Source: Thermoleophilaceae bacterium (lineage in GTDB: Bacteria; Actinomycetota; Thermoleophilia; Solirubrobacterales; Thermoleophilaceae). Taken from it: a stretch of DNA of 64,000 bases. Both the position numbers and the translations under genes were made by a program. This document shows, one piece after another, positions 1-9,771 of this stretch; position 1 is the first letter of the stretch; every line of letters starts with the position of its first letter. Below the pieces are notes generated by a model that had not been told where the DNA came from, made no database searches, and saw only the letters and a list, made by a program, of their open reading frames with translations. The stretch covers positions 62,001 through 126,000 of the forward strand of contig DASUWY010000017.1 of NCBI GenBank assembly GCA_036378175.1, given 5' to 3'.

Positions 1-2
1 TG

Positions 3-1496
3 AGCCACCGAGTGGGGATCCTGCGCTCGGCTTCGTCGCCGGACCCGTACGCGGGAAAGACCAGCTGGGCGCCCGCGACGGGCACGGCCACCAGCCCGCG
101 GACGATCGCCGAGCCGGTGCTGAGCGAGATCTGCGCGCACCTCCTACCGCCGCCGGGGCGGGTTCACTGGCAGGCGCGCTACGACTCGAGCGATCCGCAC
201 ACGGCGTCGCTGTGGAGGAGCTTCACGCTCGAGAACCTGAACGTGGAGCCGCTCGACGTGGTCTACACCGCCACGCCCACGAGCGCCGCGGCGGCCGGCG
301 AGCTCGAGGCGCGCGCCATGCACGCGGCGCGCGCCGCGGAGCCCGGGTTCCAGGGCGAGATCGAGCTCGTGCTCGAACGCGACCCTCGCTGGGGCGCGAA
401 CGTCCTCACCCTGCCGGAGCTCGCGGAGGTGGTGGCCGCGATCAGGGCGCTCATCGTGGACGGACGGGCGCTCGACGCGCGCGACCTGGCGGGGCCGCTC
501 GACAGCGCCGACCCCGGCGTCGTGATGGCGACGCTCCAGAACGACCGTGCGGAGGCGTGCGCCACCGCGCTCGACACCGCCATCAGCGCGATGGGCAGCG
601 CGAGCGGCGCAGAGGACGTGGCGAAGGCACTGCTCGGCCTGGCAGCGTTCGGCATCCCGGGCGCCGTGCCGGAATCGGAGGACGAGACGGCCCTCGACGC
701 GCAGGCCACACGCGTGCTGGCGCTCGCGAACGACCGCAAGCAGGCATACGACGACCTCGTGACGGGCCTCGACCCCACCGCGACCGGCGCGGCCGCCGCG
801 CTCGTGCAGGCGATCCAGGCGCTGCTCGGCCAGGCGTTCCGCGTGCTGCCGCCCTTCCAGGCGCCGCAGGGCCTCAGCTTCGCGGACTCGCACGCGCTGC
901 TCGGCAACACGCCGCACGCGGTGGAGGACTGGATCGGGAGGCTCGCGCGCGTGCGCGAGGGCATGGGGCGCCTCGCCGAGGTGCGGCTTCACTCTGCGGT
1001 GGTCCAGCCGCTCGGCCGCCGGGGCGCCGCCGGCGACTTCGCGGTGGCGCAGTACCCGCAGCCGGACGCGGGCGAGCTGTGGTGCGCCCTTCCCACGTCC
1101 GACGGCAACCCGCCCGCGGGCGGCCGCACGTCGCTCGTGTTCGAGGGCGCTGAGAACGTGGATCTGTCCGCCCCGGTTGCCGGCCTCTTCGTGGACGAGT
1201 GGATCGAGGTGGTGCCGAACGAGCGCGAGACCACCGCGGTGGCATTTGGCTACGACGCCCCCGCCAGCTGCGCGCCCCAGTCGATCCTGCTCGGCGTGCC
1301 GCCGCGCCAGGCCAAGCAGTGGAGCGTCGCGGCCATCGAGGCGATCGCGCTGGAGGCGCACGAGCTCGCGAAGGTGAGGATGGTGGACCCGGACTCGCTC
1401 GGCGAGCTCGGCCACTTCCTGCCCGCCCTGTTCTTCGCCCACAACCTCCAGCAGGAGACGATCACCACCGATCTGCCCGGGGCCACAAGGTCATGA
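3..1496 (+). CDS. Conserved protein of unknown function, 5' partial
   Basis: I do not recognise a function. The frame is open to the left edge. The first usable start is GTG at 12, but the sequence there does not look like an N-terminus, so the gene probably begins outside the window. The visible 490-odd residues are Ala-rich and mostly helical up to about residue 330. The C-terminal 170 residues look like a compact conserved domain (phrases GLFVDEWIEVVP, CAPQSILLGVPP and LPALFFAHNLQ). There is no signal peptide or membrane segment. The stop overlaps the ATG of the next gene (ATGA), so the two are translationally coupled and their products probably act together. Confidence 0.7.
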   Translation, partial: SHRVGILRSASSPDPYAGKTSWAPATGTATSPRTIAEPVLSEICAHLLPPPGRVHWQARYDSSDPHTASLWRSFTLENLNVEPLDVVYTATPTSAAAAGELEARAMHAARAAEPGFQGEIELVLERDPRWGANVLTLPELAEVVAAIRALIVDGRALDARDLAGPLDSADPGVVMATLQNDRAEACATALDTAISAMGSASGAEDVAKALLGLAAFGIPGAVPESEDETALDAQATRVLALANDRKQAYDDLVTGLDPTATGAAAALVQAIQALLGQAFRVLPPFQAPQGLSFADSHALLGNTPHAVEDWIGRLARVREGMGRLAEVRLHSAVVQPLGRRGAAGDFAVAQYPQPDAGELWCALPTSDGNPPAGGRTSLVFEGAENVDLSAPVAGLFVDEWIEVVPNERETTAVAFGYDAPASCAPQSILLGVPPRQAKQWSVAAIEAIALEAHELAKVRMVDPDSLGELGHFLPALFFAHNLQQETITTDLPGATRS

Positions 1497-3226
1497 CCTC
1501 GATCACCACCTGGAACCGGATCGAGTCGCGCACGCGGGACCGCTCGCTTCCGGGGCTCGACGCCCGGACGGCGGATCCGCTGTGGCTGCTCGGCAGGCAG
1601 TGGCAGGTGGGCGAGTTCCAGGGCGAGGACGCCGGCTCGCCAGCGGTGGCGCGCTTGCGGGCCACCGTGGGACAGCTCAGCCGCGTTGCGCCGGGTGTGC
1701 CCGCCGGCCACGTGACCGGCGCCCCGTACGACGCCACCGCCACCCCGCTCGAAACCGTGGTGGAAAGCGAGCCGGCGCTCGAGCCCGGCGAGACCAACGT
1801 GCGTCTCGCGGCCGAATCGGGGCTCGTGTTCTGGCGCGAGCTCGACGCCGTCGGACTTTCGTTCCGGCGCGAGGACTACCTGCTCGACTGGTGCATCGAG
1901 CGTCCGACGCGCGAGCAGAGGGCGAAGCTGGACGGCGCCACCGCCCGCTTCCTGGACACCGTGGCCGAGCGCGTGCCGGACGGGCTTGCGTTGCGCGACG
2001 CGATCAAGGCGGTGCGGGCCGCCGGCGGCGATCTTCCCGCCACGCCCCGCTACGACGACCGCCACGAGCGCAAGCGCGCGAACAAGGCGGCGGACGCCTT
2101 CCTCGCCTGGTGGGACACGCTCGACGCAGGGGCGGTGCCGGGAAGCTCGGACTCCTGCTGGGCACCCGACCGGCTCGAGTACCGCTTCGCCGCATCGGCG
2201 AACATGGGCGGCGACGAGCTAGTCCTCCAGGCGCCCGAGTACCGCGGCAGCGGACTCGATTGGGCGCAGTTCGACCTCCAGCCGCAGGGGTCCGTGAGCC
2301 TCATGGCGGGCGTTAGCGACCCGGCCGCGGCGAACATCGACAAGTCCACGATGCCGGTGCCCGCCGACTACCGCGGCATGCCGTCGGCCCGCTGGTGGGA
2401 GTTCGAGGACGCTGACGTGCACTTCGGCGGCGTGGACGCCGCGGCAGTGGACCTCACGCGAATGCTGTTCATGGAGTTCGCGCTCATCTACGGGAACGAC
2501 TTCTTCGTCATTCCGCTGGCGCTCGAGGTGGGTTCCGTCTGCCTCACCCACAGCGTGGAGGTGCTCGACACGTTCGGCGGCCTCTGGAGCATCCCGTCGA
2601 TCGACCAGGTGGACGGCGCCTCGGGCCAGTTCCACCTCTTCAAGCTCGAGGGGGCCTCCGCGGGCCGCAACCCGTTCGTGCTCGCCCCCGCGCTCGCGAA
2701 CAGCTTCACGGGACCGCCGCTCGAGGAGGTGGGCTTCGCGCGCGACGACATGGCGAACATGGCCTGGGCGGTCGAGCGGATCGTGCTTGGGCCGGACGGC
2801 CGGCCGGTGCGCCGGATCGAGTCCGAGCGCGAGCTGCGACAGCGGGAGCTGCAGGCGGCGATCGAGGCGGGCACGGCGCCCAACAAGCGCTCGGACGACC
2901 CGCTCCGCTACCGGATCATCGAGCGCCCGCCCGACAGCTGGCTGCCGCTCGTGCCGGTGAAGAGCGGCGTGGACCAGATCGACCTCCAGGTGCGCGCCAT
3001 GCTGGACGAGCAGGACCCGCCGCAGCCGATCATGCCGGAGGGACGCATCGTCACGAACGGCGAGCTGATCAAGGAGGAGGAGGTGCCGCGGCGCGGCCTC
3101 ACGCTGCGGCGCGCCTACCAGTACGCGCGCTGGCGCGGAGGCAGCTCGCAGCTGTGGATCGGCCGCGACCGTGACTGGGGACAGGACGAGGGCTCGAGCG
3201 GGCTGCGCTACGACGTGACCGAGTGA
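1493..3226 (+). CDS. Conserved protein of unknown function, coupled partner of the upstream gene
   Basis: This is a 577-residue protein starting at the ATG that overlaps the previous stop (ATGA). The open frame continues upstream to 1199, but that part is a shadow of the preceding gene. No function is recognised. It is rich in Trp and acidic residues. The N-terminus carries a striking stretch (residues about 23-50) with [21 protein letters not shown], a phrase I have met in uncharacterised bacterial proteins. The middle is aromatic-rich ([14 protein letters not shown]), and the C-terminus ends in another Trp/Arg-rich block. There are no transmembrane or export signals. The pair may belong to a larger operon continuing left of the window. 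Confidence 0.7.
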   Translation: MTSITTWNRIESRTRDRSLPGLDARTADPLWLLGRQWQVGEFQGEDAGSPAVARLRATVGQLSRVAPGVPAGHVTGAPYDATATPLETVVESEPALEPGETNVRLAAESGLVFWRELDAVGLSFRREDYLLDWCIERPTREQRAKLDGATARFLDTVAERVPDGLALRDAIKAVRAAGGDLPATPRYDDRHERKRANKAADAFLAWWDTLDAGAVPGSSDSCWAPDRLEYRFAASANMGGDELVLQAPEYRGSGLDWAQFDLQPQGSVSLMAGVSDPAAANIDKSTMPVPADYRGMPSARWWEFEDADVHFGGVDAAAVDLTRMLFMEFALIYGNDFFVIPLALEVGSVCLTHSVEVLDTFGGLWSIPSIDQVDGASGQFHLFKLEGASAGRNPFVLAPALANSFTGPPLEEVGFARDDMANMAWAVERIVLGPDGRPVRRIESERELRQRELQAAIEAGTAPNKRSDDPLRYRIIERPPDSWLPLVPVKSGVDQIDLQVRAMLDEQDPPQPIMPEGRIVTNGELIKEEEVPRRGLTLRRAYQYARWRGGSSQLWIGRDRDWGQDEGSSGLRYDVTE

Positions 3227-3239
3227 CGACGGGCACGCC

Positions 3240-4478
3240 GTGCATCATGCTGAGGTGCTCGCCGCCCCTCAGGACAAGCTCTCGCTCGCACAGGCCCGGC
3301 GCATAGCGCTCGCGGCGCAGGGCTTCGCCGATCCGCGGCCGCGCGGGCGCGTGACCATGCGCCAGCTCCAGCGCGTGATCGATCGCATCGGCCTGATTCA
3401 GATCGACTCGGTGAACGTGCTCGCACGCAGTCACCTCATGCCTCTCTTCAGCCGCCTCGGCAGCTACGACGTCACGCTCATCGACCGCGCATCGCAGCGC
3501 CGGCCGCGACGCCTCGTGGAGTACTGGGCGCACGAGGCGTCGTTCATCCCACCGGCCACGCACCGGCTGCTGCGCTGGCGGATGGCCGGAGCCGACGACA
3601 ACGCGTGGGGCAGCATGCGCCGCATCGCGCGCGAGCGGCCGGACGTGGTGGCCGCGGTGCTCGAGGAGGTGCGCACGCGGGGCCCGCTCACCGCAAAGGA
3701 GATCGAAGCGGCGCTCAAGCACGACGTTCCGCGGAAGAAGGAGGAGTGGGGCTGGAACTGGTCGGCCACCAAGCGCGCGGTGGAGTACCTCTTCTGGTCC
3801 GGCCAGGTGGCGTCCGCCGGCCGGACCGTGCAGTTCGAGCGCCGCTACGACCTGCCGGAGCGCGTGCTGCCGCCCGAGATAGCGCGCGCCCCGGACCCCG
3901 ATCCGCACGACGCGCGCCGCGAGCTGATCCGCATCGCCGCGCGGGCTCACGGCGTGGGAACCGAGCAGTGCCTGCGCGACTACTTCCGGCTGCGCCCGCA
4001 CGAGGCGCGGCCGGGAATCGCGGACCTGGTGGATGCCGGCGAGCTGATCCCGGTGACGGTGGAGGGCTGGAAGCGGCCGGCGTTCCTTCACCGCGATGCC
4101 CGCCGTCCCCGCCGGGTGTCCGCGCGGGCGCTGCTCTCGCCCTTCGACTCGCTCGTGTTCGAGCGCTGGCGCACCGAGGCGCTGTTCGGCTTCAAGTACC
4201 GGCTCGAGATCTACGTGCCGGCGCCAAAGCGCGTGCATGGCTACTACGTGCTGCCGTTCCTGCTCGGCGACCGGCTGGTGGCCAGGGTGGACCTCAAGGC
4301 GGACCGCCACGCCGGGGTGCTGCGCGTGCAGGCCGCGCACGCCGAGCCACACGCTCCGCCGGACACCGGCGCGGAGCTGGCCGCGGAGCTGCGGCTGATG
4401 GCCGCGTGGCTCGGGCTCGAGTCCGTCGGCCCCGGCCGCGCCGGGGGCCTCGCGCGGAAGTTGGGCGCGGCGCTCTAG
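3240..4478 (+). CDS. AlkX/YcaQ-family winged-helix DNA glycosylase
   Basis: This 412-residue protein belongs to the HTH_42 (formerly DUF1006) family, which includes E. coli YcaQ/AlkX and the actinobacterial AlkZ enzymes. These excise bulky alkylated bases and unhook interstrand crosslinks. It has the tandem winged-helix layout and the catalytic-loop motif Q54-I-D56 ([15 protein letters not shown]). The QxD form marks the AlkX branch; AlkZ has QxQ. The conserved [21 protein letters not shown] block lies near residues 300-320. The start is GTG 3240 or GTG 3255, and no strong ribosome-binding site separates them. Its stop overlaps that of the convergent Gre-like gene by 4 nt. Substrate preference cannot be read from the sequence. 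Confidence 0.88.
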   Translation: MHHAEVLAAPQDKLSLAQARRIALAAQGFADPRPRGRVTMRQLQRVIDRIGLIQIDSVNVLARSHLMPLFSRLGSYDVTLIDRASQRRPRRLVEYWAHEASFIPPATHRLLRWRMAGADDNAWGSMRRIARERPDVVAAVLEEVRTRGPLTAKEIEAALKHDVPRKKEEWGWNWSATKRAVEYLFWSGQVASAGRTVQFERRYDLPERVLPPEIARAPDPDPHDARRELIRIAARAHGVGTEQCLRDYFRLRPHEARPGIADLVDAGELIPVTVEGWKRPAFLHRDARRPRRVSARALLSPFDSLVFERWRTEALFGFKYRLEIYVPAPKRVHGYYVLPFLLGDRLVARVDLKADRHAGVLRVQAAHAEPHAPPDTGAELAAELRLMAAWLGLESVGPGRAGGLARKLGAAL

Positions 4479-4699
4479 GCGGTCACGCCGGTGATCACGA
4501 GGCGTCGCGTGCCGCTCGGCACGTGCACCTCCACCGTGTCGCCGGCCGCGTGGCCGAGCAGCGCACGTCCCACGGGGGAGTCGGCGGCGAGCATGCGGTG
4601 CGCAACGTCGCCCTCACCGGTCGGGACGAGGCGGAAGCTCTCCTCCGCGCCGCTCCTCACGTCGCGGAAGCTCACATCAAGTCCAAGGTCTACGGTCAT
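4475..4699 (-). CDS. Short GreA/GreB C-terminal-domain protein
   Basis: This 74-residue protein matches only the C-terminal FKBP-like domain of transcript-cleavage factors GreA/GreB ([23 protein letters not shown]). It lacks the N-terminal antiparallel coiled coil that enters the RNA polymerase secondary channel, so it should bind polymerase without stimulating cleavage. A functional analogue would be Rnk or other stand-alone Gre C-domain proteins. The frame is open further upstream, but an AGGAGG at 4708-4713, 8 nt before the ATG at 4697-4699, fixes this start. The gene is divergent from typA and convergent with the AlkX-like gene. It is a small gene inside a longer open frame and is easy to misannotate. 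Confidence 0.82.
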   Translation of the reverse strand: MTVDLGLDVSFRDVRSGAEESFRLVPTGEGDVAHRMLAADSPVGRALLGHAAGDTVEVHVPSGTRRLVITGVTA

Positions 4700-4838
4700 A
4701 CGTCGCGCCTCCTGGTATCTGTCGCCTTTTACTTCACGTAATCGGCAGAAGCCGGCAGGCGATAAGCCTTCGTGTAACGAGCGTTTCAGCGGTTTTGGCC
4801 GCTCGTACAGGTGCCGCGGACCGGGGTCCCTACTGTAA

Positions 4839-6692
4839 GTGGCCATGCCACTTCGCGAAGACCTCCGCAACATCGCGATCATCGCGCACGTGGACCACGG
4901 CAAGACCACGCTCGTGGACGCCATGCTGCGCCAATCCGGCGTGTTCGCCGCTCACCGTGAGGTGTCCGAGCGCGTGATGGACTCGATGGACCAGGAGCGC
5001 GAGCGGGGAATCACGATCCTCGCGAAGAACGCCTCGGTGCATTACGGGCAGACGAAGATCAACCTCGTGGACACGCCCGGCCACGCCGACTTCGGCGGCG
5101 AGGTGGAGCGCGGGCTGACGATGGTGGACGGCGTGCTGCTGCTCGTGGACTCCTCCGAGGGCCCGCTTCCCCAGACGCGCTTCGTGCTGCGCAAGGCGCT
5201 CGAGCAGCGGCTGCCGGTGATCCTCGTGGTGAACAAGGTCGACCGCCCGGACGCCCGCATCCGCGAGGTGGTGGACGAGGTGTACGAGCTCTTCCTCGAC
5301 CTCGACGCCGACGAGGAGCAGATCGAGTTCCCGATCGTCTACACCAACGCGAAGGCGGGATGGGCGAGCGGGGAGGAGGGCGTGGAGGGTCAGGACCTGC
5401 GGCCGCTGTTCGACCTCATTCTCGGCACGGTGCCGGCGCCCATGTACAGCGAGGGCGTCGGGCTCCAAGCGCTCGTCACGAACCTGGACGCCTCGCCCTA
5501 TGTGGGCCGCCTCGCTCTCTGCCGCGTTCACGAGGGCACGATCCGGCGCGGGCAGACCGTGGCCTGGTGCCGGCGCGACGGCTCGATCGAGCAGGTGAGG
5601 GTCACGGAGCTCTACGTCACCGACGGGATGGAGCGGGTGGACGCCGACGAGGCCGGGCCCGGCGAGATCATCGCGCTGGCCGGCCTGCCGGAGGTGATGA
5701 TCGGCGACACGATCGCGGATCCGGCGGACCCGCAGCCGCTGCCGCCGGTGACGGTGGACGAGCCCGCGCTCGGGATGACGATCGGCATCAACACGTCGCC
5801 CCTCGCCGGCCGGAGCGGGGACAAGCTCACCGCGCGCCTGCTCAAGTCGAGGCTCGACCAGGAGCTCGTCGGCAACGTGTCCATCCGCGTGAAGACCACG
5901 GAGCGGCCGGACACGTGGGAGGTGCAGGGCCGTGGCGAGCTTCAGCTCGCGGTGCTCGTTGAGACGCTGCGGCGCGAAGGGTTCGAGCTCACCGTGGGCA
6001 AGCCGCAGGTGCTCACGCGCGAGATCGACGGGACGCTCCACGAGCCGGTGGAACGCCTCGCCATCGACATTCCCGAGGACTTCCTGGGCGTGACCACGCA
6101 GCTGCTCGCGCTGCGCAAGGGACGCATGGACCAGATGGTCAACCACGGCACGGGCTGGGTGCGGCTCGAGTACCTGATCCCTGCGCGCGGGCTGATCGGC
6201 TTCCGCACCGAGTTCCTCACCGAGACGCGCGGCACAGGAATCCTGCACTCGGTGTTCGAGCAGTACGAGCCCTGGCACGGCGAGATCAAGACGCGCCCCA
6301 CGGGCTCGCTCGTGGCGGACCGTCGCGGCAGCACCTCCGAGTACGCGCTGCTCAAGCTGTCAGACCGCGGGCAGCTCTTCGTCGGCCCCGGCGAGGAGGT
6401 GTACGAGGGCATGATCGTGGGCGAGAACTCGCGCTCCGAGGATCTCGACGTGAACGCGGTGCGCGAGAAGAAGCTCACCAACATGCGCTCCTCCACGGCG
6501 GAGGAGCTGGTGCGCCTCGCGCCGCACCACCAGCTGTCGCTCGACCAGGCGCTCGACTTCATCCGCGGGGACGAGTGCGTGGAGGTCACGCCGGACGCGG
6601 TGCGGCTGCGCAAGGTCGAGCTCGACGCGGGCGCGCGTCAGAGGCTGGCCCGGCGGGCGAAGCCGGACGCGGTCCCCAGCGCCGCCGGCTAG
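4839..6692 (+). CDS. typA: Ribosome-associated translational GTPase TypA/BipA
   Basis: This is a full-length (617 aa; family about 600-615) translation-factor GTPase that acts in 50S assembly and in growth under stress or cold. The GTPase motifs are all present: P-loop AHVDHGKTT at residues 16-24, switch [16 protein letters not shown] and NKVD. They are followed by the EF-G-like domains II, III and V and the BipA-specific C-terminal domain ([26 protein letters not shown]). The start is GTG 4839 or ATG 4845, with no convincing Shine-Dalgarno sequence. The gene appears monocistronic, 46 nt before the GHMP kinase gene and divergent from the Gre-like gene. Confidence 0.95.
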   Translation: MAMPLREDLRNIAIIAHVDHGKTTLVDAMLRQSGVFAAHREVSERVMDSMDQERERGITILAKNASVHYGQTKINLVDTPGHADFGGEVERGLTMVDGVLLLVDSSEGPLPQTRFVLRKALEQRLPVILVVNKVDRPDARIREVVDEVYELFLDLDADEEQIEFPIVYTNAKAGWASGEEGVEGQDLRPLFDLILGTVPAPMYSEGVGLQALVTNLDASPYVGRLALCRVHEGTIRRGQTVAWCRRDGSIEQVRVTELYVTDGMERVDADEAGPGEIIALAGLPEVMIGDTIADPADPQPLPPVTVDEPALGMTIGINTSPLAGRSGDKLTARLLKSRLDQELVGNVSIRVKTTERPDTWEVQGRGELQLAVLVETLRREGFELTVGKPQVLTREIDGTLHEPVERLAIDIPEDFLGVTTQLLALRKGRMDQMVNHGTGWVRLEYLIPARGLIGFRTEFLTETRGTGILHSVFEQYEPWHGEIKTRPTGSLVADRRGSTSEYALLKLSDRGQLFVGPGEEVYEGMIVGENSRSEDLDVNAVREKKLTNMRSSTAEELVRLAPHHQLSLDQALDFIRGDECVEVTPDAVRLRKVELDAGARQRLARRAKPDAVPSAAG

Positions 6693-6737
6693 CCGGCTCG
6701 GGCGAGCGCATCGACCGTCCTGCGATGCTCCGCCGCC

Positions 6738-7640
6738 ATGGGCAGCAGCGGCAACGGCACTGCATTCGCTCGCGTGGCGCTCGCGGGCAACCCCTCGGAC
6801 GGCTACGGCGGGCGCACGCTCGCGGTGGCCGTGCGCGATTTCACCGCGAGCGCGCGTGCGGTGCCGGCGGCGGCGGACGTGATCTCATCTCCAGGCCCCG
6901 GGGGAGAAGCGTTGATGCGCGCGGCGCTGGAGCGCTTCCGCGAGCGGATCGGTTCAGATCAGCCGGTGGAGCTGAGCTGTGAGACGAACGTGCCGCGCGA
7001 GGTCGGACTGGCGGGCTCCAGCGCGATCGTGATCGCCTGCGCCAGGGCCTTGTGCGATCTGCACGGGGCCGCGCTCGAGCGTGATGAGCTCGCACGCCTT
7101 GCCCTCGCCGTCGAGGCGGAGGACCTTGGCATCGCAGCCGGGCTCCAGGACCGGATCGTGCAGGCGCGCGAGACGCTCGTGGCGATGGACTTCGGCGGCC
7201 GGCCCGTCTATGAGGAGCTCGATCCGGCCCTGCTGCCGCCGCTGTACGTGGCGTGGCACCCGGACGCCGCCGCCCCATCCGGCGTGGCGCACGGCGACCT
7301 GCGCGAGCGCCACGCACGCGGTGACCAAGAGGTGATCGAGGCCCTCGTGCGCCTCGCCGACCTTGCGGCAGCCGCGCGCGACGCGCTCACGGCGGGGGAC
7401 GGCGCCGGTTTCGCTCGCTGCGTGGACGCCTCGTTCGACGAGCGGCTGCGGATCATGCCGGTGGACCCGCTCACAGCGCGGATGGTCGAGAGCGCGCGCT
7501 CGGCGGGCGCATCCGCCAACTCGGCCGGCTCGGGGGGCGCGATAGTGGGCACGCTGAGTGGTGACGGCGACTGGCCGGCCGTGCGCGAGGCACTCGAGCG
7601 GATCGGCGCGCACGCCGTGCGGCCGCGGGTCTGCCCGTAG
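6738..7640 (+). CDS. GHMP-family sugar kinase (glucuronokinase-like)
   Basis: This 300-residue GHMP-superfamily kinase is predicted to phosphorylate a small metabolite, probably a sugar or sugar acid, with ATP in the cytoplasm. The N-terminus has the substrate-binding GNPSDGYGG motif. The ATP-binding motif 2 is PREVGLAGSSAIVIA at residues 86-100. The C-terminal motif 3 is glycine-rich (SAGSGGAIVGTL). The GNPSDGYGG start resembles glucuronokinase and related fructose/mannose-1-P kinase-like members more than galactokinase or mevalonate kinase, but the substrate is unassigned. A perfect 18-nt palindrome 46 nt downstream probably terminates transcription. Confidence 0.82.
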   Translation: MGSSGNGTAFARVALAGNPSDGYGGRTLAVAVRDFTASARAVPAAADVISSPGPGGEALMRAALERFRERIGSDQPVELSCETNVPREVGLAGSSAIVIACARALCDLHGAALERDELARLALAVEAEDLGIAAGLQDRIVQARETLVAMDFGGRPVYEELDPALLPPLYVAWHPDAAAPSGVAHGDLRERHARGDQEVIEALVRLADLAAAARDALTAGDGAGFARCVDASFDERLRIMPVDPLTARMVESARSAGASANSAGSGGAIVGTLSGDGDWPAVREALERIGAHAVRPRVCP

Positions 7641-7685
7641 GACACGGCGATCCAGCCCGACCCTGCCGAGCTGATCGCCGGAGCG

Positions 7686-7703
7686 CCGCGAGCATGCTCG
7701 CGG
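7686..7703. terminator. Perfect 18-nt palindrome between convergent genes
   Basis: The arms CCGCGAGCA and TGCTCGCGG are directly abutting. They lie in the 75-nt gap between the GHMP kinase stop and the convergent Beta-family gene. The position and strength suggest a bidirectional terminator. There is no U-tract on either side, which is usual for high-GC actinobacteria. Confidence 0.55.
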
Positions 7704-7715
7704 GGTGAGGGGCGG

Positions 7716-8747
7716 CTAGCCCACGAGCGGTGTGAGCTCAGCGACGCTCGTCTCGATGTGGTGGCACACGCCGGCTGCGCGCCACCCTTCGAGGCCTCCA
7801 GGTGAATTGCCGGTGGCGAATTCTTCGATCAGCGCACAGCCCCGGCAGTGGCGCGCGCCCTGAAACTCCGGCCGGGCGAGGAGCGCCTGACTCGCGGCGC
7901 GCATCTCATCCGACATCGGCGCCACCCTCCCGCGCTTCACCACGAGCCAGCTGCAGCCGGTGGTGTAGGCGATGGTTGCGCCGCAGCTCGAATCGCTCAT
8001 GCCGGGAGGGCAGACCACGTGATCGCCGAAGCCTGGTGTCCGCGGCAGCTCGCCGCCCGCAACGAGCTTCCACAGCCGCCAGTCGAGCCGGTCCGAGACG
8101 TCCTCGTAGTCGCGGGCTCCATCCTGTGGAACGGCGGGCGACGCCGCTGCCGCCGGCGTGACCGTCCGCCAATCGGGCGCGTGCGGAAGCTCTGAAAGGG
8201 CGTCATGTGCGGCCAGCAGAGCCGATACGTGGCTCGGCTCGCGCAGCTCGCCCAGGTCGATCACCAGATCCACCTGGTCGGGCTCGAGGTCCACGACGGC
8301 GAGCCAGCCGTCGAGGCGGCGCTGGCGGTGCGCGCCGGAGGTGAGGTCCGCGGGCGTGACGCGCAGCGCCGCGCCGCGTCGATGGGCGGCGGCCACGCCG
8401 GCCAGCGCGGCCGTGTGGTCGAGTCCGCGTTCGAGCCCTCCCACGGGTACGGCGCACAGAACCCCGCGGCAGTGCTCGAACAACTCGACCAGTTCGTGCT
8501 CGCGCGTGCGGGTGGCGCCGTGGTCGAGCTGGACCGTGTCGAGAAGGATGGGTTCGGCGCTGCCCCAGGAGGACGCGAGCGCGCGCGGGGTCGACCTGAT
8601 CGCACCCGGTTCGATCTCCACCAGTGGCAGCACGTTCTGTTTCACGCCGTCGGGCAGCCACGCAAGCGCATCCAGCTCACAACGGCGGCCGCGGATGATG
8701 GGCACGTAGGGCTGGGTCCAGGAAGCATCCTTGCGCGAATGTGCCAT
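7716..8747 (-). CDS. Beta family protein (phage T4 beta-protein-like)
   Basis: This 343-residue protein fits the Beta_protein family (Pfam PF14350). The hallmark is the N-terminal WTQPYVPIIRGRRCELDAL followed by a VLPLVEIEP strand, then alternating beta/alpha segments (LDTVQLDH, LRVTPADLT, VDLVIDLGEL) that suggest a TIM-barrel-like fold. The C-terminal third has several Cys residues (CPPGMSDSSC, HCRGC). Family members occur in phages and scattered bacterial islands, and their biochemical role is unknown to me. The start is ATG 8747; an upstream start at 8795 would add 16 residues of atypical sequence. It stands alone between a convergent kinase gene and a methyltransferase gene. A defence or phage-derived role is speculation. 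Confidence 0.75.
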   Translation of the reverse strand: MAHSRKDASWTQPYVPIIRGRRCELDALAWLPDGVKQNVLPLVEIEPGAIRSTPRALASSWGSAEPILLDTVQLDHGATRTREHELVELFEHCRGVLCAVPVGGLERGLDHTAALAGVAAAHRRGAALRVTPADLTSGAHRQRRLDGWLAVVDLEPDQVDLVIDLGELREPSHVSALLAAHDALSELPHAPDWRTVTPAAAASPAVPQDGARDYEDVSDRLDWRLWKLVAGGELPRTPGFGDHVVCPPGMSDSSCGATIAYTTGCSWLVVKRGRVAPMSDEMRAASQALLARPEFQGARHCRGCALIEEFATGNSPGGLEGWRAAGVCHHIETSVAELTPLVG

Positions 8748-8860
8748 TTCAGGTGAGTATTCAAGCGGATTGGCAGGCCTGACGGCAAGCGCCACCCATT
8801 GCGCCCGCCGTCGACCCCCAATTTGGTGGCTTTACGGCTGGATGATCACGGGGGCCTCCT

Positions 8861-9679
8861 TCACGGTTCCTTCCTCGCCAGATAGACGAGCTTCGGGTGC
8901 TCGAGCTCGTCAGCGTGGAGTTGCAGTCGTGCGCCGCGCGCCTGGCCGCGGACGGCCGCGAGCTCGAGGCCCGCGTCGTGGATGGCTGCCTCCACCTCCT
9001 CACGCGGGTGGTGGCGCTGAACGTGGCGGCTGATGGTGCGCCGCCAGCGCCCGTCCACCTCTTCCTCGAACACCTCGATCGCCGCCTCGGCCACGTCTCC
9101 CGGCGCGAAAGAGGCGTCAGCCTGGCCGCGCCAGCACAGGAAGCTGCCCGGGCCGTCCAGCGCGAAGTCCGAGGCGAACGAGCTGCGGTAGGTGGCAAGC
9201 GTGTTCACGTCGAACACGGCGAGCCCGCCCGGCGCGAGGGCTCTCGCCATGGAGGCGAGAGCGGATGCGAGGTCCTCCGGGTTCACGAGGTAGTTCACCG
9301 CGTCGTCGAGGCAGGTGATGAGGTCGGCTGGCCGCGTGGGCGGCAGCATCCGCATGTCGGCCACGAAGAGATCTGCCTCCGCGCCCGCGGCGTCCACCTT
9401 CTCCCGCGCGAGCTCCACCATGGCCGGCGAGACGTCGCAGGCGCTCACCTCATAGCCGCGCGCGAGCATCGGCAGGAAGCTCTTGCCGGTGCCGCAGCCC
9501 ACGTCGAGCAGGCGGCGACCGCGGAGGCCGTGCTCCTGTGCCAGCGCCTCCAGGGCGTCGAGCCAGGTGGGGTGGTCGTAGCCCGCCGTGAGCAGGTCGT
9601 AGACGGGCGCAAGGCGCTCATATGCGTCAAGCGCGGGGGAGTCTTCGCACGCGGCCGCCGGATGGACGTAAACTGGCAT
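8861..9679 (-). CDS. Class I SAM-dependent methyltransferase
   Basis: This is a 272-residue Rossmann-fold methyltransferase. Motif I is LLDVGCGTGKSF at residues 57-68 of the protein started at ATG 9679. It is followed by the acidic motif II (SACDVSPAMV), motif III (ADMRMLP) and the post-motif CLDDAVNYL. ALDAYERLAPVYDLLTAGYD at the N-terminus is typical of small-molecule methyltransferases of this type. The open frame extends to 9880, but that part has shadow-like composition and would overlap the divergent sigma-factor gene. The substrate is unknown. Confidence 0.85.
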   Translation of the reverse strand: MPVYVHPAAACEDSPALDAYERLAPVYDLLTAGYDHPTWLDALEALAQEHGLRGRRLLDVGCGTGKSFLPMLARGYEVSACDVSPAMVELAREKVDAAGAEADLFVADMRMLPPTRPADLITCLDDAVNYLVNPEDLASALASMARALAPGGLAVFDVNTLATYRSSFASDFALDGPGSFLCWRGQADASFAPGDVAEAAIEVFEEEVDGRWRRTISRHVQRHHPREEVEAAIHDAGLELAAVRGQARGARLQLHADELEHPKLVYLARKEP

Positions 9680-9771
9680 CTCAATAGGCAAGACCCGGTG
9701 ACCAGTCCAAACCGTTTCAAAGAGGCGTACATTCCTGAGGCGAAGCACAAGGGAAGGAGCCCGGAGGCGCC

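Noticed and set aside
1493-3226. Assigning the Trp-rich unknown protein to a phage-tail or contractile injection system
   Set aside because: No sheath, tube, baseplate or spike gene is in view and no domain match can be shown. The resemblance is only a remembered motif phrase.
4830-6278. Long open frame on the minus strand across typA (over 480 codons)
   Set aside because: It is antisense to an unmistakable TypA, with Arg/His/Pro-rich shadow composition and no domain. High GC suppresses stop codons on the opposite strand.
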